Assembly: GCA_934293375.1 (NCBI GenBank)
Contig: CAKQYS010000021.1
Coordinates: forward strand, 1 to 25,916
Source of the DNA: an uncultured Lachnospiraceae bacterium
GTDB lineage: Bacteria; Bacillota; Clostridia; Lachnospirales; Lachnospiraceae
DNA: 25,916 nucleotides
Reading direction: 5' to 3'
Shown: piece by piece, positions 7,916-14,121 of the stretch
Numbering within the stretch: the first letter of the stretch is position 1
How the letters are laid out: every line of letters starts with the position of its first letter
Program-made: the position numbers and the translations under genes
The notes under the pieces: generated by a model
Database searches by the model: none
Seen by the model: only the letters and a program-made list of their open reading frames with translations
What the model was told of the DNA's origin: nothing

Positions 7916-8767
7916 ATGAGTGCAATTTTTAACGAAGACAGTCCATTTATCACCGGGATCAACCGGATCTCAGATATTATCATATTGAATATTTTATTCA
8001 TTATTTCCTGTATTCCGGTCTTTACGATCGGCACAGCGATCACGGCTATGACCTATACGGCCATGCACAGCGTCAAATACGAGGACGGCTATGTCGCAAA
8101 GCGTTACTTCAAGGCATTTAAGGAAAACTTCAAGCAGAGCACCGTAACCTGGCTGATCCTGCTTGCTGCGGGTGCGATCTTGTTCTTTGATGTATATTTC
8201 TGGGTCAGCATGTGGACATCACAGAGAAGCAATCTTGCCAAATACATGATCGTATTCAGTGTCATCATGGTATGTGCCTATATCATGATCTTTGTATGGA
8301 TCTATCCGATCATGGCAACCTTTAAGAATACGATCGGAAAGAACATCTGGAATGCACTGGCACTGGCAGTCAGACACTTTCCATGGACACTGCTGCTCGG
8401 CATCACTGCCGCCGGCACGGTCATTCTCAGTTTTTATGTATCTTATTTTCTGTTATTTTTACTGACAATCGGATTCGCAACCTATGCTTATCTGTTCGCC
8501 TTTCTGTTTAACCGGGTCTTCAAGGTATATATTGAACAGGAATACGAACGCGAAGCGAAAGCAGCAGAGGAAGCCATGGCAGAAACTCCGTCTCACATGA
8601 CAGACGAAACCGAATCGGAGACCTGTCCGAACCCATCCGACAATACCGACACCCTTGATACACAAACACAGCCTGACCGGAAAGCCGATGTCGGCAGTGT
8701 CACAAAGACCGGACGCCATGTCACCTATGTGAATGCTTTTGAGGGCGACGATGATGACGAAGTCTGA
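7916..8767 (+). CDS. DUF624 (YesL-family) integral membrane protein
   Basis: The 283-aa protein matches the DUF624 pattern. Its N-terminus (NRISDIIILNILFIISCIPVFTIGTAITAMTYT) is the typical YesL-like first helix followed by an IGT/AMTY turn. Further hydrophobic helices lie at about residues 75-95, 110-132, 155-180 and 185-205. The C-terminal 75 residues are a hydrophilic, acidic tail ending EGDDDDEV. YesL-type proteins often sit with carbohydrate-uptake genes, but their biochemical role is unknown and this copy stands alone. The ATG at 7916 is chosen because AAAGGAG precedes it; the frame stays open upstream only because it reads into the inserted element. Expression is probably affected by that element. 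A hairpin terminator follows. Confidence 0.85.
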   Translation: MSAIFNEDSPFITGINRISDIIILNILFIISCIPVFTIGTAITAMTYTAMHSVKYEDGYVAKRYFKAFKENFKQSTVTWLILLAAGAILFFDVYFWVSMWTSQRSNLAKYMIVFSVIMVCAYIMIFVWIYPIMATFKNTIGKNIWNALALAVRHFPWTLLLGITAAGTVILSFYVSYFLLFLLTIGFATYAYLFAFLFNRVFKVYIEQEYEREAKAAEEAMAETPSHMTDETESETCPNPSDNTDTLDTQTQPDRKADVGSVTKTGRHVTYVNAFEGDDDDEV

Positions 8768-8791
8768 TTTGGACATTTGGACAAAGAATCC

Positions 8792-8833
8792 AACAAAGGG
8801 ATCTCATTTCACAATGAATGAGGTCCCTTTGTT
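8792..8833 (+). terminator. Hairpin terminator after the DUF624 gene
   Basis: The arm at 8792-8808 pairs with 8817-8833 over 17 positions, with one G-T wobble. Both arms contain the AACAAAGGGA block or its complement. The T-tract after it is short. Confidence 0.75.
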
Positions 8834-8862
8834 ATATTGGCGGCTTCCTGATTTTTCCTGTA

Positions 8863-8913
8863 TGTGTCCTTTCTCTGCATATTTTGGATACCAAAAGGAC
8901 ACACTAGCATAAT
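8863..8913 (+). promoter_or_regulatory. hcp promoter with an inverted-repeat operator
   Basis: TGTGTCCTTT (8863-8872) and its exact complement AAAGGACACA (8894-8903) form a 10-bp inverted repeat with a 21-bp spacer. TTGGAT (8885-8890) and CATAAT (8908-8913) can serve as -35 and -10 with a 17-bp spacer, which puts the right arm inside the promoter. This suggests control by a dimeric regulator. The arms do not resemble the FNR, NsrR or HcpR sites known to me, so I do not name a regulator. Confidence 0.5.
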
Positions 8914-8944
8914 ATGATAATTTATGATTACAGGAGGACGCACT

Positions 8945-10516
8945 ATGTCAAATATGTTTTGTTTTCAATGCCAGCAGGCTGCCGGCAACAAGGGCTGTTT
9001 CAATACCGGTGTCTGTGGCAAGCAGCCTTCCACTTCCAAGCTGCAGGATGATCTGATCTATGAGCTGATCCGGCTTGCCGAAGTCACCGAAAAGCACCAT
9101 GCCCATACCAGGGAATCTGACAGACTGTTGATCGACGGTCTGTTTACCACACTGACAAATGTCAATTTTGATGACCGCACAATTCTGGATTTCACGAGAC
9201 GGGTTATGTCCGAACGCTGTCATATCAGCAATGAAAATGTGCCTGTTATCTCCCTATGGGATGGAGCAAATGATATTGTTTCCCTGCGCTCTACGCTGCT
9301 GTTCGGCATCAAGGGCATGGCCGCCTATGCACATCATGCGATGAATCTCGGATTCACGGATGACGATGTAAATCACTGGTTTTATAAGGGGTTATGTGCG
9401 ATCAACAATGCGCATTCCGTAGAAGAATGGATTGCCCTGATCATGGAATTCGGATTGATCAACTATCGATGCATGGAGCTGCTTGACAAAGCAAACACAG
9501 AAAGCTTCGGTATCCCTTCCCCGACACGGGTGCAGACAGATATTAAGAAGGGGCCGTTTATTGTCGTATCCGGTCATGACCTATATGATCTGAAGCAGTT
9601 GTTAGAGCAGACCAAAGATACCGGCATCCATGTATATACGCACTGTGAGATGCTGCCTGCACACGGCTATCCAAAGCTGCGTGCATACAAGCATTTAGCC
9701 GGAAATTTCGGTACCGCATGGCAGAGTCAGCAGGTTGAATTTGAAAACATCCCCGCACCGGTTCTGTTTACCACAAACTGTCTGATGCCACCGAGAGAAA
9801 GCTATCAGGACCGCATTTACACAACTTCGGTAGTCGGTTATGATGGTCTGATCCATATCAGTGGAAACCAGGATGGGATCAAGGATTTCTCTCCTATCAT
9901 AGACCGTGCCTTAGCACTCGGCGGTTATGACCATGACCACAGCATGAGCGGCATCAATGGCGGACATATTCTGACAACCGGCTTCGCACGCGATGCCGTC
10001 CTCTCCCACGCTGACGCGATCATAGAAGCCGTCAGACAGGGGCATATCCGGCATATCTTTCTGGTCGGCGGCTGCGACGGCGCGCATCCGGGCAGAAACT
10101 ACTACACGGAATTCGTCAAGAGCACGCCGATGGATACGATTGTTCTCACGCTCGCCTGCGGTAAATACCGGTTCAATGATCTTGATCTCGGAGAGATTGA
10201 TGGCATTCCTCGGATTCTGGATGTGGGACAATGCAATGATTCCTACAGTGCCATCCGGATCGCCCTTGCACTGGCAGAGGCCTTTGCCTGTGATATCAAT
10301 GAACTGCCCCTGACACTGGTACTGTCATGGTATGAACAAAAGGCGGTCTGCATTCTGCTCACGCTGCTTGCACTCGGTGTGAAAAATATCTATCTCGGCC
10401 CAACCCTGCCGGCCTTCATGTCAGAAACGGTTGTCAAATTTCTGACCGACACCTACAACCTGCAGCCGATCACATCTCCGCTGCAGGATCTGGATGCCAT
10501 TCTTGGCAGAGCTTAA
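8945..10516 (+). CDS. hcp: Hybrid cluster protein (hydroxylamine reductase / NO reductase)
   Basis: Hcp carries a cubane cluster and a 4Fe-2S-2O hybrid cluster. It reduces hydroxylamine in vitro and is linked to nitric oxide detoxification in anaerobes. The 523-aa protein shows the N-terminal cubane ligands C6, C9, C18 and C24 (CFQCQQAAGNKGCFNTGVC). Hybrid-cluster ligands follow in the family order: His in VVSGHDLYDL and Glu in HCEMLPAHGYP, 24 residues apart as in the classical enzymes; Cys in TTNCLMPP; Cys in GGCDGAHPGRNYY; Cys in LACGKYRFN; Cys in GQCNDSYSA; and Glu in SWYEQKAV. The start at 8945 follows AGGAGGA. No Hcr reductase gene is adjacent. The stop codon overlaps the stop of the convergent mgtE. 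Confidence 0.96.
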   Translation: MSNMFCFQCQQAAGNKGCFNTGVCGKQPSTSKLQDDLIYELIRLAEVTEKHHAHTRESDRLLIDGLFTTLTNVNFDDRTILDFTRRVMSERCHISNENVPVISLWDGANDIVSLRSTLLFGIKGMAAYAHHAMNLGFTDDDVNHWFYKGLCAINNAHSVEEWIALIMEFGLINYRCMELLDKANTESFGIPSPTRVQTDIKKGPFIVVSGHDLYDLKQLLEQTKDTGIHVYTHCEMLPAHGYPKLRAYKHLAGNFGTAWQSQQVEFENIPAPVLFTTNCLMPPRESYQDRIYTTSVVGYDGLIHISGNQDGIKDFSPIIDRALALGGYDHDHSMSGINGGHILTTGFARDAVLSHADAIIEAVRQGHIRHIFLVGGCDGAHPGRNYYTEFVKSTPMDTIVLTLACGKYRFNDLDLGEIDGIPRILDVGQCNDSYSAIRIALALAEAFACDINELPLTLVLSWYEQKAVCILLTLLALGVKNIYLGPTLPAFMSETVVKFLTDTYNLQPITSPLQDLDAILGRA

Positions 10517-11871
10517 TGGATTAAAAACAGATACGCCAGTCCATAATATGTCACAACGGCAACCAGATCGTTGACCGTTGTGATCAATGGACCGGATGCT
10601 ACTGCAGGATCAATCTTTATCTTATGGAAAAACATCGGAATCACAGTACCGACCATGCTGGAGATCACCATTGCCACAATAAGGGAAACTCCGACACATC
10701 CGGATACGGCAAATGCTCCTATCCAGCTGTAGCCCTTAAACAGATGTACATAAATTCCGAGCAGTAACAATGCCATGCTGCCAAGCAGACCACCATTTAA
10801 CAGGCCGATCTTCATTTCCTTGACCAGTAGCGACAGCTTCTGTCTGCCTGTCAGGTTCTCATCCATCAATACCCGGATTGTAACCGCCAGCGACTGGGTG
10901 CCGACATTCCCTGCCATATCCAAAACCAGTGACTGAAAACAGATCACGATCGGAAGCACTGCAACCACACCCTCGAAAACACCTACAACAGAAGATACAA
11001 ACATGCCAAGAAACAGCAGCACGATCAACCATGGAAGTCTCTTCTTCATACTCTGGATCGTCGTCTCCTTCAGATCTTCCTCTGCAGTCAGACCGGCAAG
11101 CTTTGCATAATCCTCTCCCATTTCATCATCAACAATCTCTACCATATCTTCCGATGTAATCACACCAAGCACACATCTGTTTTCCGACAAAACCGGGATA
11201 GAATCCTCCGAATAATCCACGAGGCGGTCCATGCAGTCTTCCAGCTTTTCATGATCCATCACAGATGGATAAGAATGAATAATGATATTGTCCAGTTCAT
11301 CATTTTCTCTTGCAGTGATCAGATCCTTCAGGTCAATCGCACCGACCAGCCTGTTATCCGAATCGGTCACATAGATGGTCATGATGTTATCGTGTTCCCC
11401 TGCCTGTTTCACCAGCTCACTCATCGCCTGCCGCACAGACAGACCATCGCGGATACAGACATAATTCGTTGTCATGTAGCTGCCGATCTCATCCTCATCA
11501 TAGGAAAGCAGCAGTCTGACATCCTGTGCAGACTGCCGGTCTAACAGTGCCACGATCTTTCTCTTTCTCTCCGGCTCCAGATCCTCCAGTACATCTACCG
11601 CATCATCCGAATCCATCATAGAGATCACACGAGCCGCACTCTCAATCGTCAATTCATCAAAATAGGCCTTTGGCTCATCAAAATACGCAAACACCTCTGC
11701 GGTCTTCTGCATACCGAGCAGCTTGTAAATATGCTTGCGCTCCTCACGCGTTAAGGACTGCATAATATCTGCTATATCATTTTCGTGATAATTGGATAGT
11801 GCAGACAGAATCTGTCTGTCGTCTCGTTTTTCGTGAATCAGTCTGATGATTTCTGCATATTTTCTGTTCAT
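10513..11871 (-). CDS. mgtE: Magnesium transporter MgtE
   Basis: MgtE is a dimeric, Mg2+-gated channel-type importer. The 452-aa protein has the full architecture. An N-terminal superhelical domain (about 1-125) is followed by a tandem CBS domain (about 130-255) that senses cytoplasmic Mg2+. After the connecting helix there are five transmembrane helices (about 275-452), with the family motifs AGNVGTQSLAVTIR and IDPAVASGPLITTVNDL. AAGGAG precedes the ATG. Its TAA overlaps the hcp stop in the shared TTAA, with no terminator between the two genes. Upstream, an inverted-repeat element begins only 30 bp from the start codon. No M-box riboswitch was recognised in the leader. Confidence 0.95.
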   Translation of the reverse strand: MNRKYAEIIRLIHEKRDDRQILSALSNYHENDIADIMQSLTREERKHIYKLLGMQKTAEVFAYFDEPKAYFDELTIESAARVISMMDSDDAVDVLEDLEPERKRKIVALLDRQSAQDVRLLLSYDEDEIGSYMTTNYVCIRDGLSVRQAMSELVKQAGEHDNIMTIYVTDSDNRLVGAIDLKDLITARENDELDNIIIHSYPSVMDHEKLEDCMDRLVDYSEDSIPVLSENRCVLGVITSEDMVEIVDDEMGEDYAKLAGLTAEEDLKETTIQSMKKRLPWLIVLLFLGMFVSSVVGVFEGVVAVLPIVICFQSLVLDMAGNVGTQSLAVTIRVLMDENLTGRQKLSLLVKEMKIGLLNGGLLGSMALLLLGIYVHLFKGYSWIGAFAVSGCVGVSLIVAMVISSMVGTVIPMFFHKIKIDPAVASGPLITTVNDLVAVVTYYGLAYLFLIH

Positions 11872-11888
11872 GTTTCTTCTCCTTCTTC

Positions 11889-11901
11889 TAGTATATTTGC
11901 C
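11889..11901. repeat. Left target-site duplication of element 2
   Basis: TAGTATATTTGCC recurs at 12186-12198 with a single difference (A for G at position 11). Confidence 0.75.
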
Positions 11902-12185
11902 TAGACAATTGCGAAACTCTCAATTACGATTGCGACTATGTGCATCTTGCATAATGTATAAGCAGGTACTTGAAGAACGCCGGTACTTGCAATGAGCACT
12001 TAGCGAAGTATTTTTGAGCTTAGTGCGAATGTACACCTGTGCACTTGGCAAGGTATTCTCGAGCCTAGTGCACATGGTGTTACATTGCTTAGTACCGCTG
12101 CGTGATGAAGTAGCGAGAGCGTGCCTGCGATACATTGTGCAATATGCACATATCATCAACATCTTCAAGGAGTTTCGCAATTGTA
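11902..12185. mobile_element. MITE-like inverted-repeat element, copy 2 (284 bp)
   Basis: It has the same ends as copy 1: TAGACAATTGCGAAACTC on the left and GAGTTTCGCAATTG on the right. The left 83 nt differ from copy 1 at 2 positions, and the right block (12091-12183) differs at 3 of 93. The centre is longer and holds two related 31-nt hairpins, 11996-12026 and 12041-12071, where copy 1 has one. Flanks are 13-bp direct repeats with one mismatch, at 11889-11901 and 12186-12198. There is no coding capacity, and open frames across it are by-products of the inverted repeats. It lies between mgtE (start codon 30 bp to the left) and the terminator of a minus-strand mini-gene. Confidence 0.85.
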
Positions 12186-12198
12186 TAGTATATTTACC
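12186..12198. repeat. Right target-site duplication of element 2
   Basis: TAGTATATTTACC matches 11889-11901 at 12 of 13 positions. Confidence 0.75.
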
Positions 12199-12240
12199 GG
12201 ACATAATCGTCCTGTGGACACATAGAAAAGGGCAACAAAA

Positions 12241-12263
12241 AAAAGCACTGACACAGTGCTTTT
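12241..12263 (-). terminator. Intrinsic terminator of the 27-codon mini-gene
   Basis: There is a perfect 10-bp stem, AAAAGCACTG (12241-12250) with 12254-12263, around a 3-nt loop. On the minus strand it is followed by an uninterrupted T-run, which makes it a strong terminator in that direction; the plus-strand T-run is shorter. Confidence 0.9.
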
Positions 12264-12286
12264 TGCATGAACAACGGACACAGCCT

Positions 12287-12370
12287 CTAAATTTCATGAG
12301 ACAGCTGTGCCGGCTTGCGCATAAAAGCACCGTCAATTCTACTTCGCCCAAAACTATCACTACTGTCCAT
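12287..12370 (-). CDS. Putative 27-aa peptide of unknown function
   Basis: The ATG at 12370-12368 follows a near-perfect SD, GGAGGTG, at a 6-nt distance, and the frame closes with TAG at 12289-12287. The peptide starts MDSSDSFGRSRIDG and ends RKPAQLSHEI. It is hydrophilic with mixed charge, has no signal peptide or membrane segment, and does not look like a type I toxin. A 17-bp-spaced promoter lies about 37 bp upstream of the start codon and a strong terminator begins 24 bp after the stop, so it forms a complete independent unit. The product could be a short signalling or regulatory peptide, or the transcript could act as an RNA with an incidental ORF. I recognise no family. Confidence 0.6.
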   Translation of the reverse strand: MDSSDSFGRSRIDGAFMRKPAQLSHEI

Positions 12371-12413
12371 GAAATTCACCTCCGTTTTATGACTGGATTT
12401 TAAATACTCGGTA

Positions 12414-12442
12414 ATCGTAACACCTCATTTCTGATTTGACAA
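12414..12442 (-). promoter_or_regulatory. Promoter of the 27-codon mini-gene
   Basis: On the minus strand TTGTCA (plus-strand 12442-12437) and TACGAT (12419-12414) are separated by 17 bp. Predicted transcription starts near 12407, giving a leader of about 37 nt and a total transcript of about 165 nt. Confidence 0.6.
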
Positions 12443-12483
12443 CCCACTTTATGTAGATTTTACATTTATTTTCTTTCTCTTCA

Positions 12484-13323
12484 TCATTCTTCTCTTACAA
12501 ATACAAGGATAATACAACCCGGTCCTGTATGCACGGCAATGGTTGGCCCAACCGGAAACAATTTGACATCCGTCTGGTTATACTTTTCCACAGTTTCTGT
12601 CATAAATGCTTCTGCCGGTTCGGGATCATGCACATATCCAAAATATACCGGGAATTCCGGATCCACCGGCATTGCATCATACTCCTCGTACAATCTTTTT
12701 ACAGCCTGCTTCATCCCACGGCTTTTCGCCAGCTGTTCGATCACACCATCCCGGACAGCAAGTGCCGGCTTCAGTTTCAGTGCTTCTCCTACCACTGCCA
12801 GACTGGCAGGAATCCTGCCGCCCTTCCGAAGATAGGTAAGCGTATCCACTACACCGCACAACACAACCCGGTCCCGCACTGCAATCAGCTTTTTTTCAAT
12901 ATCTTCCCGTCCCATTCCCTGTGCACGAAGCCGCACCGCATATTCAATCAGCAGACGTTCTGCAGCAATCACATTTTTCGTATCTACGATCGTAATCGGT
13001 TCGTACGCTATCATATCTTTTGCAATACACGCTGACTGATAAGTGCCACTCAAGCCTGCACTCAGTGTCAGCACCAGCACCTCATCTCCTGCTGATTCTG
13101 CCTGCTCATAGATCTCAAGATACTGCGATGGCGACGGCTGACTTGTAGATGGCAATTCTTTTGCATGCAATAATTTCTGAAAAAAAATCTCCCTGTCTTC
13201 TTCTGTCTCGCACGGACAATTTTCATCACCAAACAGTACCTTCAAAGCTACAAGCTCTACCTGCATTGCATCTGCTTCTTTCTTCGTAATATCAGATGCT
13301 GTATCTATTACAATTCTTAACAT
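12484..13323 (-). CDS. DegV family fatty-acid-binding protein
   Basis: DegV/FakB proteins bind a single fatty acid and present it to the kinase FakA for phosphorylation and phospholipid synthesis. The 279-aa protein shows the family blocks in order: IVIDTASDI at the N-terminus, TSQPSPSQY (60-68), LTLSAGLSGTYQSA (86-98) with the conserved fatty-acid-binding Ser at about 92, DTLTYLRKGGRIP, and VGPTIAVHTGPGC near the C-terminus. GGAGG precedes the ATG. The gene is divergent from a TetR-type regulator across a region with strong inverted repeats, so regulation by that protein is likely. No FakA kinase is nearby, and the bound lipid cannot be told from the sequence. Confidence 0.93.
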   Translation of the reverse strand: MLRIVIDTASDITKKEADAMQVELVALKVLFGDENCPCETEEDREIFFQKLLHAKELPSTSQPSPSQYLEIYEQAESAGDEVLVLTLSAGLSGTYQSACIAKDMIAYEPITIVDTKNVIAAERLLIEYAVRLRAQGMGREDIEKKLIAVRDRVVLCGVVDTLTYLRKGGRIPASLAVVGEALKLKPALAVRDGVIEQLAKSRGMKQAVKRLYEEYDAMPVDPEFPVYFGYVHDPEPAEAFMTETVEKYNQTDVKLFPVGPTIAVHTGPGCIILVFVREE

Positions 13324-13364
13324 TTCGATTCCTCCATCCTATAGTTTCACAAAATCATACAGTT

Positions 13365-13412
13365 AATTGACAACTGCATTTTAATTGACAGTTGTCAATT
13401 ATATGCTATAAT
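13365..13412 (+). promoter_or_regulatory. TetR-gene promoter overlapped by a 12-bp inverted-repeat operator
   Basis: AATTGACAACTG (13365-13376) and its exact complement CAGTTGTCAATT (13389-13400) are separated by 12 bp. The right arm overlaps a consensus promoter: TTGACA (13385-13390), a 16-bp spacer and TATAAT (13407-13412). The site lies 42 bp upstream of the divergent degV start codon, so a protein bound there could control both genes. Confidence 0.75.
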
Positions 13413-13447
13413 ATAAAAAAATTTCGCAGATATGTCAATGTACACAA

Positions 13448-13505
13448 TGCATGACATCTGTCTGTTATTATACACATTTTGATTATGTGTCATGCAAACA
13501 GACAG
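13448..13505. promoter_or_regulatory. Two interleaved inverted repeats in the TetR leader
   Basis: TGCATGACA (13448-13456) pairs with TGTCATGCA (13488-13496), and CTGTCTG (13458-13464) pairs with CAGACAG (13499-13505). The arms are in the order A-B-A'-B', so both stems together would make a pseudoknot in RNA, or there are two overlapping protein sites in DNA. The region falls inside the predicted TetR-gene leader, 53 bp before its start codon. Confidence 0.55.
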
Positions 13506-13557
13506 CGATTATGATGCATACGCCTTTCGCAAATGAGAATTTCAGGAGGATCCATAT

Positions 13558-14121
13558 ATGATCAGAAAAAAAGAAGACCGCCGGGTTATCCGAACCGAGC
13601 GGCAGTTAGAAGAAGCTTTGTTTCATTTATTAAAGAATAAATCTATCCAGCAGATCACCGTGCGAGAACTCTCCGATGCAGCAGATATTACGCGCGCCAC
13701 CTTTTATACCCATTACCGGGATGCGTATGATATGCTGCTGCACCTGCAGGACGAAATGATCCGGCATATTATTGAGCTCATCAACGACACAACCGGAAAG
13801 AATCCACATGATTTCTTTCTGCGGCTGTTTCACTATTTTGCAGAAGAACTAAGACACCCCGAAATCCTGTTTATCAACAGTGGAGAGGAATCTGCGATGT
13901 CACGGATCGGAACTGCCATCCGCGATAACTATATGCTCAAATGGACCAAAAAGGGCGGTGATTACGCTACAACCGATTATGTATACTACCGTACTTACAT
14001 TATATATGGCTGTATTTCTGTGTTAAAGCTCTGGATTGAAAATGGCATGCAGGAATCCCCGGAACGCATGGCTGACCTTGCCGTGTCATTTCTTCCAGAA
14101 CACCGGATGGTTGTCAGATGA
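13558..14121 (+). CDS. TetR/AcrR-family transcriptional regulator (DhaS-like)
   Basis: The 187-aa protein has a TetR N-terminal helix-turn-helix (about residues 12-56), with TVRELSDAADITRATFYTHY as the recognition region, followed by an all-helical ligand domain (about 70-180). Its shape resembles the small DhaS-like TetR proteins of Firmicutes. AGGAGG precedes the ATG. It is divergent from degV, and the 12-bp inverted repeat at its promoter is the obvious candidate operator, so autoregulation plus control of degV is the simplest model. The last 36 bp overlap the end of the convergent 14086-16536 gene. The ligand is unknown; a fatty acid or acyl-CoA would fit a degV neighbour. Confidence 0.88.
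   Translation: MIRKKEDRRVIRTERQLEEALFHLLKNKSIQQITVRELSDAADITRATFYTHYRDAYDMLLHLQDEMIRHIIELINDTTGKNPHDFFLRLFHYFAEELRHPEILFINSGEESAMSRIGTAIRDNYMLKWTKKGGDYATTDYVYYRTYIIYGCISVLKLWIENGMQESPERMADLAVSFLPEHRMVVR

Noticed and set aside
7762..8043. Minus-strand open frame overlapping element 1 and the DUF624 gene
   Set aside because: It is antisense to a well-supported coding region, with no SD or domain.
11872..12240. Possible M-box magnesium riboswitch upstream of mgtE
   Set aside because: The region is almost entirely the inverted-repeat element, which also occurs upstream of an unrelated gene, and M-box core sequences are absent.
11920..12360. Open frame on the minus strand across element 2
   Set aside because: It has the same repeat-derived composition, no SD, and it crosses the mini-gene in another frame and its strong terminator.
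12014..12403. Open frame on the plus strand crossing element 2 and the mini-gene
   Set aside because: It reads through a terminator hairpin and the inverted repeats and has no SD or recognisable domain. The similar reading at the right end of element 1 shows that it comes from the repeat itself.
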